64,000 nucleotides of DNA from Xanthomonas cucurbitae (GCF_002939885.1 NZ_MDED01000008.1:62001-126000); one strand, 5' to 3'. Shown: positions 1 to 9,061, numbered from the stretch's first letter. Program-made: numbers and translations. The notes: generated by a model not told the origin, from the sequence alone.

Positions 1-1081
1 CACGCTGCCCGCCGGCCAGCACGGACCCGCCGGCCGCAACCAGGCTCGCCACACCACGCTGCACGCCCTCCACACCGGATGCGGAGAACAGCACCATCGG
101 CAAGGCCGCTGCGAAATGGCCCTTGGTGGCGGCAACGAAGGCATCGCCCGCCGCGCCGTGCGGCACCACCACCACGCCAGGATTGGTGCAAAACTGCCCG
201 CTACCCAGCGTGCACGAGGCGAAGAACTCCTGCGCCAGCGCATCGCCGCGCTCGGCCAGCGCACCGGGCAGCAGGAACACCGGATTCACGCTGGACAGCT
301 CGGCGTAGAACGGTACGCCAGCCGCATCGGCAGCCGCCTTCAAGGCCAGGCCGCCGGCGCGGCTGCCGGTGAACCCGATCGCCCCCAGCCGCGCGTCGCC
401 GGCCAGGCGCGCACCGACTGCGGTATCCAGGTGATACAGCAACTGCACCGCCGCCGCCGGCAGGCCTGCGGCCAGCAGCGCCTGATGCGCGAGCTGGGCC
501 ATGCGCTGGCTGGTGGCCGGATGCAGCGGATGCGCCTTGGCGATCACCGGGTTGCGCGCGGCGATGGCCGAGGCGAAATCGCTGCCGGCAATCGCATTGA
601 ACGCGAACGGAAAATTGTTGGGGCCGAACACCAGCACCGGCTTGCCCAGCGGCGCCAGATGCGAACGCAGATCGGCGGCGGTGTCGATGATGGGGTTGGT
701 CCAGCTGTAGCTGCGTACCGCCTTGGCTGCCTGGCGCAACTGCCCGCTGGTGCGCGGCAGCTCGTTGCCACGCAGGCGCGTGGGCGCCGGCAAGGCGGTT
801 TCTGCATGCGCGAGCGCGACCAGGGTGTCGGCATCGGCATCCAGCGCGTCGGCGTAGCCCTCCAGAAAAGCGGCGATGCGCTCGGCCGGTGCGGCGGCAA
901 ACTCGGCGGCCACCGCCTGCGCGGCACGCAACGCGGTCGCTATGTCCTCGGCACCACTGATCGGAAACAGCGGGCCGATCGGCTCGCCGGTGGTGGGATC
1001 GGCAGCACGGAAGCTGTCGCTGGCCGCATGGCTGGGCTGCCATTGGCCGGCGAGCAGGATGGGTTGCAGCATGTCGTTCAT
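1..1081 (-). CDS. Aldehyde dehydrogenase, 2,5-dioxovalerate (ketoglutarate semialdehyde) type, 3' end missing
   Basis: NAD(P)-dependent aldehyde dehydrogenase. Only the first 360 or so residues are in the window; the C-terminus lies beyond base 1. Starting at the ATG complementary to 1079-1081, it shows the Rossmann-side motif GFTGSRAGG (about 236-244), the catalytic Glu in YAELSSVNP (Glu261) and the catalytic Cys in GQFCTNPG (Cys298). The GFTGSRAGG and QFCTNPG variants are typical of the 2,5-dioxovalerate/alpha-ketoglutarate semialdehyde dehydrogenase group. It lies 190 bp downstream of a deaminase whose product is alpha-ketoglutarate semialdehyde, so I infer it catalyses the last step of hydroxyproline catabolism, giving 2-oxoglutarate. 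A role in sugar-acid catabolism is the main alternative. Confidence 0.87.
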   Translation of the reverse strand, partial: MNDMLQPILLAGQWQPSHAASDSFRAADPTTGEPIGPLFPISGAEDIATALRAAQAVAAEFAAAPAERIAAFLEGYADALDADADTLVALAHAETALPAPTRLRGNELPRTSGQLRQAAKAVRSYSWTNPIIDTAADLRSHLAPLGKPVLVFGPNNFPFAFNAIAGSDFASAIAARNPVIAKAHPLHPATSQRMAQLAHQALLAAGLPAAAVQLLYHLDTAVGARLAGDARLGAIGFTGSRAGGLALKAAADAAGVPFYAELSSVNPVFLLPGALAERGDALAQEFFASCTLGSGQFCTNPGVVVVPHGAAGDAFVAATKGHFAAALPMVLFSASGVEGVQRGVASLVAAGGSVLAGGQR

Positions 1082-1272
1082 TGCAGCACCTTCGATTGCA
1101 TGGAAGGGACCGCCGCGCAGCGTGCTGCAGCGGCAGACCAGGGGACGATACGCAGCTCGCACGAGGTGCGGCCTGCGCATCGATCAGGACACGCCCGCCA
1201 TGCAGGCGACGGCATGCCTATGCGACGCACCGGCGGAGTGTCGCAGTGCGCCGCGTCATGGTGCCTGCAAAA

Positions 1273-2181
1273 TCACGACAACTTGGGCGCATGTGCGATG
1301 GCATGGTCGATCACCTTCAGCGCCGCCTCGCGCTCGGCGCCGGCCACCGCCAGACGCGGCGCACGCACCTGCTCGCTCCCCATGCCCACCTTTGCCTGCA
1401 CCAGCTTGATCAACTGCACGAAGGTCGGCACGGTATCCAGGCGCAGCAGCGGCAGGAACCAGTTGTACAGCTCCCTGGCCGCCGGGTAGCCGCCATCGCG
1501 CGCCAGCTCGAACAGGCGCACCGATTCGGTCGGATAGGCATTGACCAGGCCGGCAACCCAGCCCTTGGCACCCATGCTCAGGCCTTCGACGATGGCATCG
1601 TCCATGCCCACCAGCAGCGCCAGGCGGTCGCCCAGCAGTTCCTGCAGCGCGGCAAAGCGACGCACGTCGCCGGAAGATTCCTTCACTGCCTGCAGGTTCG
1701 GGAACTCGCTGGCCAGCTCGGCGATCTGCGCCGGGCCGAAATCGGTCTTGTAGGCCACCGGGTTGTTGTACAGGATCACCGGCAGATCGGTCGCGCCGAT
1801 CACCGCGCGCACATGCGCGCCCATCTCGCGCCAATCGGTGGAATACACGTAAGGCGGCAACACCATCAATCCGCCGCAGCCGATCTCCTTGGCCGCCTTG
1901 GCCAATGCCACCGCTTCGCCGGTCGCCAGGCTGGCGATGCCCGGCACCACCGGCACCCGGCCGTTCAAGGCGGTCACCAGGGTCCGCAGGACCGCCAGCT
2001 TGTCTTCCACGCTCAAGGTGGCCGCTTCGCCCAACGAGCCCAGCGGCACGATCGCGGTACAGCCGGCATCCACCAGCTGGTTGGCGTGCTTGCCGAGGAA
2101 GTCGTGGTCGATGTCGCCGGAGGCGGTGAACGGGGTGGTGATGGCCGGCAACACGCCGTGCCAGAACGCAGCAATGCTCAT
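1273..2181 (-). CDS. lhpC: DapA-family lyase/deaminase, probable 1-pyrroline-4-hydroxy-2-carboxylate deaminase
   Basis: This 302-residue protein of the dihydrodipicolinate synthase/N-acetylneuraminate lyase family is a Schiff-base TIM barrel. The conserved Tyr is in VILYNNP (Tyr138) and the Schiff-base Lys in AVKES (Lys167). In hydroxyproline operons this family member deaminates 1-pyrroline-4-hydroxy-2-carboxylate to alpha-ketoglutarate semialdehyde. Its ATG overlaps the stop of the preceding dehydrogenase subunit (ATGA), so the two are probably translationally coupled. The specific function is inferred from the neighbours: epimerase, D-amino-acid dehydrogenase subunits and semialdehyde dehydrogenase. 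Sequence alone would support only a DapA-like lyase. Confidence 0.85.
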   Translation of the reverse strand: MSIAAFWHGVLPAITTPFTASGDIDHDFLGKHANQLVDAGCTAIVPLGSLGEAATLSVEDKLAVLRTLVTALNGRVPVVPGIASLATGEAVALAKAAKEIGCGGLMVLPPYVYSTDWREMGAHVRAVIGATDLPVILYNNPVAYKTDFGPAQIAELASEFPNLQAVKESSGDVRRFAALQELLGDRLALLVGMDDAIVEGLSMGAKGWVAGLVNAYPTESVRLFELARDGGYPAARELYNWFLPLLRLDTVPTFVQLIKLVQAKVGMGSEQVRAPRLAVAGAEREAALKVIDHAIAHAPKLS

Positions 2182-3491
2182 GGATGATTCCCTTGCGAGT
2201 CGGAAGTGAACGGATCGGCCAGCGCCGCGAGGCGGACCGGGAACAACGGCGGCCGGCGGCCGGCGTCGGTGGAAAGATCAGGCAGGCAGCGGCCCAGTTC
2301 GGCCAGCGCGCTGCCACAGATGCGGCCCTGGCAGGCGCCCATGCCACAACGCGATGCCAGCTTGGCGTCGCGTGCATCGTTGAAGGTGTCCAGTGCCGCC
2401 AGCGGCACGTCTTCGCAGCGGCAGACCAGGGTGTCGGCCTGCGCCAGCGTGCGGATGCGCGCATTCAGGGCGAAACGCTGCTGCAACAGCGTGGCAAAGC
2501 CACGCGCCACGCGTCGGCGTGGCTGCAGGCGCAGCGCATCGTCGGGCGTGTCGGCCGCCATGTGCCCCGCCATTGCGCCCTCGACCAGCGCACAATCGCG
2601 CCCGCCGATACCGCAGGCTTCGCCCGCCGCGAACACCTGGGTGACGCTGGTCCGCAGCAAGCCATCGACCTGCACCTGCCGATGCGCGCCACAGGCCTCC
2701 AGTTGGCAGCCCAGCAATTGCGCCAGCTCGGTATTGGGGACCAGGCCGTAGCCCACCGCGAGCTGATCGCAGGCAACACGCAAACGGCCGGCCGGCCCCT
2801 CCAGCTCCACTTCGCGCAGCTGCGTATCGCCGTGTGCGGCCACCACCACGCTGCCGGTGCGATATGCGACGCGATGCAGTTGCAAGCGCAGCGCCACCGC
2901 CTGCGCCGCCTTGCCCGGCCAGCGCCACAACTGAGCGGCGAAGGCACGCACCGCTGCAGCCGAGGCCTGCTCGTGAATGCCCAGCACCGTGGCGCCATGC
3001 CGCTGCAAGGTAGCTGCGCTGGCCAGCAGCAACGGCCCGCTGCCGGCCACCAGCACGCGCTTGCCGGCCAGCGGCCAGCCCTGTTTGGCCAGCGCCTGCG
3101 CCGCGCCGGCGCCGGTGACACCAGGCAGCGTCCAGCCCGGAAACGGCAGCAGCAGTTCGCGTGCACCGGTGGCCAGCACCAAGGCAGCGTAATGCAGCTG
3201 TAGCGCGCCATCCGGGCTATCGGCCAGCAGCCAGCCCGGCTGCGCCAGCACGATCTGCGTCTGCGTCAGCAGCGTGATCGCCGCATGGTTGCCTACCTGC
3301 TGCAACAGCGCGCGCGCATCCTGCGGTGCGCCATGCTGCACATCGTTGCGCCATACCTGGCCACCTGCGCGCGGCTGCATGTCCACCACGCCCACGCGCA
3401 CGCCATGACCGGCGGCCGCCTGCGCGGCGGCCAGCCCGGCCGGGCCGGCACCAATCACCAGCACATCGAAATGCAACACGCGCTCAGCCAT
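2178..3491 (-). CDS. FAD/NAD(P)-dependent oxidoreductase with C-terminal [2Fe-2S] domain, D-hydroxyproline dehydrogenase subunit
   Basis: A 437-residue flavoprotein. The start is the ATG complementary to 3489-3491, giving MAERVLHFDVLVIG; the longer open frame upstream is the antisense side of the next gene. The FAD motif GAGPAG is at about 14-19, a second dinucleotide motif GSGPLL at about 150, and a C-terminal BFD-like cluster domain has Cys357, Cys359, Cys382, Cys387 and Cys392. This architecture (HcnB/alpha-subunit type) is found in heteromeric D-amino-acid and D-hydroxyproline dehydrogenases. It overlaps the end of the small ferredoxin-like gene by 8 bp and the start of the deaminase gene by 4 bp, consistent with a stoichiometric complex. 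Confidence 0.85.
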   Translation of the reverse strand: MAERVLHFDVLVIGAGPAGLAAAQAAAGHGVRVGVVDMQPRAGGQVWRNDVQHGAPQDARALLQQVGNHAAITLLTQTQIVLAQPGWLLADSPDGALQLHYAALVLATGARELLLPFPGWTLPGVTGAGAAQALAKQGWPLAGKRVLVAGSGPLLLASAATLQRHGATVLGIHEQASAAAVRAFAAQLWRWPGKAAQAVALRLQLHRVAYRTGSVVVAAHGDTQLREVELEGPAGRLRVACDQLAVGYGLVPNTELAQLLGCQLEACGAHRQVQVDGLLRTSVTQVFAAGEACGIGGRDCALVEGAMAGHMAADTPDDALRLQPRRRVARGFATLLQQRFALNARIRTLAQADTLVCRCEDVPLAALDTFNDARDAKLASRCGMGACQGRICGSALAELGRCLPDLSTDAGRRPPLFPVRLAALADPFTSDSQGNHP

Positions 3492-3729
3492 CGGTGCGCA
3501 CCTGCATGCCCTCGCGCGCATCCACCAGGCAGGCGCGTTGCTGGCCAACCCCGTCGATGCGCACCCGGCATTCGAAACACACGCCCATGCCGCACAGCGG
3601 CGCACGCGGCTGCCCGCTGCTGCATTGCCTGAATTGCAGCGTGGCCTGCGCCACCGCGGCCGCCACGCTGGCACCGGCAGGCACCTCCACCGGCTGCGCA
3701 TTCACCTGCAGGCGCACCGTCGCGCTCAT
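3484..3729 (-). CDS. Small (2Fe-2S)-binding subunit of D-hydroxyproline dehydrogenase
   Basis: An 81-residue ferredoxin-like protein (HcnA/gamma-subunit type). The four cluster ligands are visible as Cys46, Cys51 and Cys54 in the CGMGVCFEC motif, and Cys67 in RACL. It has no signal peptide. Its start codon overlaps the stop of the FAD-dependent amino-acid oxidase gene by 4 bp (ATGA), and its stop lies inside the next flavoprotein gene. Proteins of this size between two flavoprotein genes form the middle electron-transfer subunit of heterotrimeric amino-acid dehydrogenases. Confidence 0.85.
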   Translation of the reverse strand: MSATVRLQVNAQPVEVPAGASVAAAVAQATLQFRQCSSGQPRAPLCGMGVCFECRVRIDGVGQQRACLVDAREGMQVRTDG

Positions 3730-4964
3730 GCCGCTTGCCCCTGCACCGCGCGCGCCGGCGCATACGGCGCCGGGTCGATGGCAGGCGTGCGCCCGAGCAG
3801 GCTGTCCACGATCACCCGTGCGCTCCCCAGCGCCGTAGTGACACCCAGCCCCTCATGCCCTGCCGCCACCCAGACATCGCGCCGGCCGGGCACCGCCCCC
3901 AGATACGGGCGCCCGTCCGGCGTGGCTGGGCGCAAGCCGGTCCACACGCGGATTGCCTGCAGCTCGCGCAACACCGGCAGGTAGGCGAATGCGCGTTGCA
4001 GCATGCGTTGCAGCACCGGCATCGACAGCGCGCGATCATGCTCGCCGAACTGCCGCGACGAGCCAATCAGCAGCTGCCCGGTCGGCCGCGGCTGCACATT
4101 GAAGGCCACGCTGGTGTCGTCGGCGCCATGCGCCGAATCGGCGTAGCCCAGCTCCAGCAACTGATGCCGGATCAGCCCGGGATGGCGGTCGGTGATGACC
4201 AGATGGCCCTTGCGCGGGCGCAGGGCCAACTCTGGCAGCAGCTGCGGCAGCGCCACGCCACTGGCCACCAGCACCGGCCCGGACAAGTGCTGCCCATCGT
4301 CCAGGCGCACGCCCCGCTCCAGCAGCTGCGCCACGCGGCGGCCAGCGAACAGCTGCGCGCCCGCCGTGCAGGCCAGCTCCACCAGATGCCGGGCCACGCG
4401 CGGCGGGTACACCACCGCTTCGTCGGGTACCCGCATGCCACCGGCCAGGCCCGGCACCAGCTGCGGCTCCAGCGCGTACAGCCGCTGCGCGTCGATCGCT
4501 TCGGCCTGCAGTCCGGCCGCGGCCAGCCGCGCGATCTTGGCCGGCACCTCCGCCAGTTCGCGTGCATCGCGGGCCACCCACAGCGTGCCGCAACGGCTGA
4601 ATTCGGCCTCGCTCAGCGTGGCAAAGCGCTCCCACAGGCGCAGCGAATAGGCCGACAACGCCAGCTCGGCCGGGTCGTCGTCCATCGCCACCAGATGGCC
4701 CATCGCCGCCGCCGTGGAGCCGCCGCCGATCGGCCCCGGCTCCACGATCGCCACCCGCAGGCCCGCTTCCGCCGCGGCCTCGGCGCAGGCCGCACCGACG
4801 ATCCCGGCGCCGATCACGATCAGGTCGTAGCTGCGCCGCGTGGAGGCGGCAGAGGTGCCGGACTCGGCACGGGCTGCACCGACCGCTGGCGTACTCGTCG
4901 CCGGTGCAGGACCACGCGACGACGCGGCCACTGCAGGCGCAGGCGCGGGCCGCGAGGCGTGCAT
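3726..4964 (-). CDS. FAD-dependent D-amino-acid dehydrogenase (DAO family), probable D-hydroxyproline dehydrogenase catalytic subunit
   Basis: A 412-residue DAO-family flavoprotein. The FAD motif GAGIVG is at residues 52-57 and GLRPATPDGRPYLG near the C-terminus is the second flavin-contacting segment of the family. The start complementary to 4962-4964 shares one base with the epimerase stop (TGATG). The first 45 residues are rich in Ala, Pro, Ser and Thr and precede the conserved fold, so the true N-terminus could be shorter. I infer oxidation of cis-4-hydroxy-D-proline to the pyrroline with electrons passed to the small [2Fe-2S] subunit. The family also includes glycine and sarcosine oxidases, so the substrate comes from context. 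Confidence 0.85.
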   Translation of the reverse strand: MHASRPAPAPAVAASSRGPAPATSTPAVGAARAESGTSAASTRRSYDLIVIGAGIVGAACAEAAAEAGLRVAIVEPGPIGGGSTAAAMGHLVAMDDDPAELALSAYSLRLWERFATLSEAEFSRCGTLWVARDARELAEVPAKIARLAAAGLQAEAIDAQRLYALEPQLVPGLAGGMRVPDEAVVYPPRVARHLVELACTAGAQLFAGRRVAQLLERGVRLDDGQHLSGPVLVASGVALPQLLPELALRPRKGHLVITDRHPGLIRHQLLELGYADSAHGADDTSVAFNVQPRPTGQLLIGSSRQFGEHDRALSMPVLQRMLQRAFAYLPVLRELQAIRVWTGLRPATPDGRPYLGAVPGRRDVWVAAGHEGLGVTTALGSARVIVDSLLGRTPAIDPAPYAPARAVQGQAA

Positions 4965-5902
4965 CAGGCCACGATGCCCCAGGCGAACGGATCGGCCGGG
5001 TCGATGACCAGCTGCGACCGCGCAGTGAGATGCGCCTGCCCACTGATGCGCGGCGCAATACCACGCCCGCTCAACCGATAACTGCCCTCGAAGGCACTCC
5101 CCAGAATGCCTTGCTGCACCCAGCGCTCGCCTTCGCCCAGCTTGCCGTCGGCAGCCAGGCAGGCCAGCTTGGCGCTGGTGCCGGTGCCGCAGGGGGAACG
5201 GTCGTAGGCCAGCCCCGGGCACAGCACGAAATTGCGCGCCACGCCGCTGCCATCCGGCGCGGCGCCATTGACTTCGATGTGATCGATTTCGCCACCTGCC
5301 TCACCCGTTATCCCGGCCGCTTCCAGCGCCAGCCGGATCGCCTCGGTGTACGCGGTGAGCTCGCGCTGATGTGCTAGGTCGAGCACGCACGGCGCCTGTT
5401 CGGTGATGAAGAACCAGTTACCGCCCCAGGCCACGTCGCCGCGCACCCGCCCATGGCCCGGCACGTCCACCTCCACTCCGGCGGCAGCGCGATAACTCTC
5501 GACGTTGTCCACCCACACCGTGCCGTCGGCGCCCAGTTCCACGCCCACGGTACCGACCGGGGTTTCGATGCGATGCTGCCCCGGTGCGATCCGCCCCAGT
5601 TCCGCGAGCGTGCGCACCACCCCGATGGTGCCGTGCCCGCACATCCCCAGGTAGCCCACGTTGTTGAAGAAGATCACCCCGGCGCAGGCGCTGCGGTCGC
5701 GCGGCGGCAGCAACAGGGCGCCGACCATGGTGTCCGAACCGCGTGGCTCGCAGGCGATGGCGCTGCGCCAGCGATCGAAGTCGCGGCCGAAGCGCTCGCG
5801 ACACTGCGCCAGGTCGCCGTCGCCCAGGTCGGGGAAGCCGGACAGCACCACCCGGGTGGGTTCGCCGGCGGTATGCGAGTCGATCACGTCTAGTGTGTGC
5901 AT
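4964..5902 (-). CDS. lhpA: 4-hydroxyproline 2-epimerase
   Basis: A 312-residue proline racemase-family enzyme that interconverts trans-4-hydroxy-L-proline and cis-4-hydroxy-D-proline. Both catalytic cysteines of the racemase/epimerase type are present: Cys88 in MCGHGT and Cys238 in SPCGTGTSA. The N-terminal [10 protein letters not shown] segment is also typical. Having Cys at the first site argues against the trans-3-hydroxyproline dehydratases, which carry Ser or Thr. I chose the ATG at 5902 because GGGAG lies 8 bases upstream; an ATG 15 bases further upstream has no such site. It is the first gene of the operon, divergent from an AraC-type regulator. Confidence 0.92.
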   Translation of the reverse strand: MHTLDVIDSHTAGEPTRVVLSGFPDLGDGDLAQCRERFGRDFDRWRSAIACEPRGSDTMVGALLLPPRDRSACAGVIFFNNVGYLGMCGHGTIGVVRTLAELGRIAPGQHRIETPVGTVGVELGADGTVWVDNVESYRAAAGVEVDVPGHGRVRGDVAWGGNWFFITEQAPCVLDLAHQRELTAYTEAIRLALEAAGITGEAGGEIDHIEVNGAAPDGSGVARNFVLCPGLAYDRSPCGTGTSAKLACLAADGKLGEGERWVQQGILGSAFEGSYRLSGRGIAPRISGQAHLTARSQLVIDPADPFAWGIVA

Positions 5903-6072
5903 GGCGCATGCTCCCATTGCCGGCCCGCCAACGACTAGCGTGCAATGCGAATTGGAAATGCGGAAATCTGCACAATGCGCAAACTGTCTCGCCGCCGTGC
6001 GTTTAGGCTAGGATCGACGGTCGGCCGCACGGGCCGTGCAACCGTCATCCCACGACCGCCACCAGGACCCTG
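5903..6072. promoter_or_regulatory. Divergent promoter region, hydroxyproline operon / AraC regulator
   Basis: This 170-bp spacer separates the epimerase and the divergent AraC-type regulator. It contains three copies of AATGCG in the same orientation, at 5944-5949, 5957-5962 and 5974-5979, in a locally AT-richer stretch. AraC proteins commonly bind direct repeats, so these are candidate half-sites. No clear sigma-70 pair could be assigned by eye. Confidence 0.45.
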
Positions 6073-6780
6073 ATGGACCTCAATCTTCCCGCGCTGGAAA
6101 TGCAGACGTTGTTCGACGCGCTGCCGGACGTGGTGTTCTTCATCAAGGATGGGCAGGGCCGCTACACCCACTGCAATCTCACCCTGGTGCGCCGGCTCGG
6201 ACGCAAGCTGCGCAGCGAAATCATCGGGCGTTCGCCACTGGAAGTGTTCCCGCTGCCGCTGGGCGGCAGCTATATGATGCAGGACCGCCGCGTGCTGCAG
6301 GGCGAGGTCATCGACAACCAGCTGGAAGTACACCTCTATCCCAACCGCCTGCCCGGCTGGTGCCTGACCTTCAAGCGCCCGTTGTGCGAAGCCAACGAGG
6401 TGATCGGCGTGATCGGCATCTCGCGCGACCTGGGCCAACCCGACAGCCGCCATTCGGCCTACGAACGCCTGAGCCATGTGATGGAGCACATGCAGGCCAA
6501 CTTCGGCGACAACCTGCGCGTGCAGGCGCTGGCCGATCTGGCCGGCCTGTCGGTGGCGCAGCTGGAACGCCATTTCCGCCGCGTGTTCCAGGTCACCCCG
6601 CAGCAGTTGCTGACCAAGCTGCGCATCGAGTCGGCGATGCGGCTGCTATACGGCGACGACAGCATCGCCAGCATAGGCCAGCGCTGCGGCTTCGCCGACC
6701 AGAGTGCATTCGCACGCCAGTTCAAGGCCACCGTCGGCATGACCCCGCGCGACTACCGCTCGCTCAAGGGCCAGTTGTAG
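6073..6780 (+). CDS. PAS-domain AraC-family transcriptional regulator
   Basis: A 235-residue regulator. Residues about 10-115 form a PAS-like sensor (LPDVVFFIKDGQGRYTHCN at the start, IGVIGISRDL at the end). Residues about 130-235 form an AraC double helix-turn-helix: LADLAGLSVAQLERHFRRVF is the first HTH and IASIGQRCGFADQSAFARQF the second, ending in TPRDYR. It is divergent from the hydroxyproline operon, so it is probably that operon's ligand-responsive activator. The inducer is not visible from sequence. PAS-AraC fusions beside hydroxyproline genes are known, which supports the pairing. Confidence 0.9.
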   Translation: MDLNLPALEMQTLFDALPDVVFFIKDGQGRYTHCNLTLVRRLGRKLRSEIIGRSPLEVFPLPLGGSYMMQDRRVLQGEVIDNQLEVHLYPNRLPGWCLTFKRPLCEANEVIGVIGISRDLGQPDSRHSAYERLSHVMEHMQANFGDNLRVQALADLAGLSVAQLERHFRRVFQVTPQQLLTKLRIESAMRLLYGDDSIASIGQRCGFADQSAFARQFKATVGMTPRDYRSLKGQL

Positions 6781-6804
6781 GCAGCGCGCCCCATGGAACA
6801 GTGT

Positions 6805-6833
6805 AGCCACGCAGCATCGCCAACTGCGTGGCT
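6805..6833 (+). terminator. Hairpin downstream of the AraC regulator
   Basis: AGCCACGCAG (6805-6814) and CTGCGTGGCT (6824-6833) form a perfect 10-bp stem with a 9-base loop, 25 bases after the regulator's stop. No T-run follows, so it is at best a weak or Rho-assisted terminator. Confidence 0.4.
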
Positions 6834-7066
6834 GCCACCTTGCGCGCGCGAGGCGGGTGGCTTCGCCGGTGCTGCGCACCCTCATCGCTACCGCCAACCC
6901 GCCGGCGCGTACTGACACATTCCTGCCACAAATGCAGAATTCGGCAGCATGACCATGACATCCTGGCAGCCTTCGGCCAGCGTGGAAGCAACAGGGACTG
7001 AAGACCGCGTCAGGGGCGGCCGACACCCCAATGGTAGACTCCCGGGTTTCCCCTACTGCGTTGCCA

Positions 7067-8734
7067 ATGGCCAGCTTTTTCCGCCGCAACAAGCCAACTC
7101 CGTCCGATAGCGCGCGCACCTCGCGTTTCAGCCTGGAAGAACTGGCAGCCGCATTCCCCACCGCGCCGGCGACTGCCCCCTCCGCATCGCCCACCGAGGC
7201 CACGCCGCCTGCGCAACCTGCGCAACCTGGCACAGCGCCTGCCGGCGAGGCAGCGGTAACACCCACACCCAACCAATCCCCGGCGCCGTCAACAGGCGTT
7301 GCCGCACCGGCCATTCTTCCGGCCGACCAGCTTGCGCGCGACATCGCGACCCGCACCGGGCAGGCACAGAGCATCGCCGGGGTGCCCAGTGCAGCAACGC
7401 CGCCTGCGGCGCCTGCACCTTCTGCCTTGCAGGCATTGCCGGATCTGGCGCCGCCCGCCGCGCCCGTCGCACCGACGCCGGTGGTGGTTCCGCAGGTAGT
7501 CGTGCAGACGCAAAGCGCGCCCGCGCTGCCCGCGGGCACGCCCCCGCCTGCGCCAGCCGCGCAACCGCAAACGCCAGCACCGGTCAACGCGCCGTCGGTT
7601 GCGGTGCCCGGTGCTGCGGCTCCTTCGGCCATCCCGTCAGTTGCCGCCACGCCGGCCAGCGCGCCAGCGGCGCTCCCCCCATCGTCTGGGGCCGCCACTG
7701 CGGCGAGCGCCACGCCGGTGGTCACTGCGCCGGCCATCGTCAGCAGCCCGGCGCCGGCCACGCAGGACAGCGACAGCATCGTCGGCCGGCACGACGCCCT
7801 GCCCGCTGCCCCGGCCGGCAAACCCGGGTGGCGCGAGCGGCTGCGCAACAGCAGCTTCGCGCGCAGCTTCGGCGGCCTGTTCTCGCGCAACCCCAAGCTC
7901 GACGACGACCTGCTCGACGAGATCGAGACCGCGCTGATTACCGCCGACGTCGGCATCGGCGCCACCACCGCGTTGGTCGAAGGCCTGCGCAAGCGCATGA
8001 AGTCGCGCGAATTCGCCGACGCCCAGGCCATGTTGAAGGCCTTGCGCGCCGACTTGATCGCGCTGCTGCAGCCGGTCTCCAGGCCGCTGGTGATCGACCG
8101 CTCGCTCAAGCCGTTCGTGGTGCTCACCGTCGGCGTCAACGGCGTCGGCAAGACCACCACCATCGGCAAGCTCGCCAAGCGCTTCAAGGACGAAGGCCAC
8201 AGCCTGATGCTGGCCGCCGGCGACACCTTCCGCGCCGCCGCGGTCGCTCAGCTGCAGGCCTGGGGCGACCGCAACGGCGTGGCGGTGATCGCCCAGGGGC
8301 AGAATGCCGATGCGGCTTCGGTGGCCTTCGATGCGCTGCAGGCTGCCAAGGCACGCGGCACGGATGTGTTGATCGCCGACACCGCCGGCCGCCTGCACAC
8401 CCAGACCGGGTTGATGAACGAACTGGGCAAGATCCGCCGCGTGCTCGGCAAGATCGACGCCGCCGCCCCGCACGAAGTGCTGATGGTCATCGACGGCACC
8501 ACCGGCCAGAACGCCATTTCGCAGCTGCGCCAGTTCCATGCCGCGGTCGGCGTCACCGGCCTGGTAGTGACCAAGCTCGATGGCACCGCCAAGGGCGGCG
8601 TGGTGTTCGCGCTGGCGCGCGAATTCAACATCCCGATCCGCTTTGCCGGCATCGGCGAACGCCCCGAAGACCTGCGCGTATTCGATCCGGTGGCGTTCGT
8701 GGATGCCCTGTTGCCCGACGCATTGGGCGGCTGA
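7067..8734 (+). CDS. ftsY: Signal recognition particle receptor FtsY
   Basis: The SRP receptor GTPase docks translating ribosomes carrying inner-membrane proteins at the cytoplasmic membrane. The chosen start gives MASFFRRNKP and 555 residues; an upstream in-frame start would add 12 residues. Residues about 30-245 are an Ala/Pro-rich low-complexity region standing in for the acidic A domain. The N domain follows, then the GTPase G domain: GVNGVGKTT (about 356-364), DTAGR (438-442) and TKLDG (502-506). The NG core is canonical. The unusually long Ala/Pro linker is the only odd feature. Confidence 0.95.
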   Translation: MASFFRRNKPTPSDSARTSRFSLEELAAAFPTAPATAPSASPTEATPPAQPAQPGTAPAGEAAVTPTPNQSPAPSTGVAAPAILPADQLARDIATRTGQAQSIAGVPSAATPPAAPAPSALQALPDLAPPAAPVAPTPVVVPQVVVQTQSAPALPAGTPPPAPAAQPQTPAPVNAPSVAVPGAAAPSAIPSVAATPASAPAALPPSSGAATAASATPVVTAPAIVSSPAPATQDSDSIVGRHDALPAAPAGKPGWRERLRNSSFARSFGGLFSRNPKLDDDLLDEIETALITADVGIGATTALVEGLRKRMKSREFADAQAMLKALRADLIALLQPVSRPLVIDRSLKPFVVLTVGVNGVGKTTTIGKLAKRFKDEGHSLMLAAGDTFRAAAVAQLQAWGDRNGVAVIAQGQNADAASVAFDALQAAKARGTDVLIADTAGRLHTQTGLMNELGKIRRVLGKIDAAAPHEVLMVIDGTTGQNAISQLRQFHAAVGVTGLVVTKLDGTAKGGVVFALAREFNIPIRFAGIGERPEDLRVFDPVAFVDALLPDALGG

Positions 8735-9061
8735 GTGGCAAGACGCCTGCCCGCACCTGCAGCCCGTGTACGCACTGGTGCTGCAGGCAGGTTGCACGGT
8801 GCAGGAGATATCGAGCGGGTGGTCGCGCGCCAAACGCGTGCTGCACTTTTCGCAACGGTTGCCTGCGGCGCTGCGCGCGCCTCGACACGCCGATGGGCCA
8901 GTCACCGACTACCATGCACCGGCGGCACCGCACTGGCAGGGCGATGAAGGTTTCTTCTGCGAACAGTGCCTGATCGTCCTCGCGTTTCCGCTGCACTGAT
9001 CGGGGACGCCGTCGACCGGGCACCCGCTCCGCAATCGCCCCTCTCCTTGCCAGCAGACCTC
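8735..9061. other. Spacer between ftsY and mutY
   Basis: A 327-bp stretch without an assured gene. It holds one open frame with coding-like composition (8766-8999, described separately) and the upstream region of mutY. No terminator hairpin with a T-run was seen after ftsY. Confidence 0.5.
8766..8999 (+). CDS. Possible small protein with a C-x2-C motif (hypothetical)
   Basis: An open frame from a GTG at 8766 would encode about 77 residues. It ends with GDEGFFCEQCLIVLAFP and contains a hydrophobic-aromatic start (VYALVLQAGC). It is in a different frame from ftsY and its residue composition looks like a real protein, not antisense shadow. There is no ATG, no clear ribosome binding site and no family I recognise. 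It may start further upstream, overlapping the ftsY end, or may not be a gene. Confidence 0.35.
   Translation: MYALVLQAGCTVQEISSGWSRAKRVLHFSQRLPAALRAPRHADGPVTDYHAPAAPHWQGDEGFFCEQCLIVLAFPLH

Noticed and set aside
116..1489. A 457-codon open frame on the plus strand
   Set aside because: It is the antisense of the aldehyde dehydrogenase, rich in Arg, Gln and His as expected for high-GC antisense frames.
6646..8226. A 526-codon minus-strand frame rich in Ala, Gly and Thr
   Set aside because: It is antisense to the Ala/Pro-rich region of ftsY, which has clear GTPase motifs.
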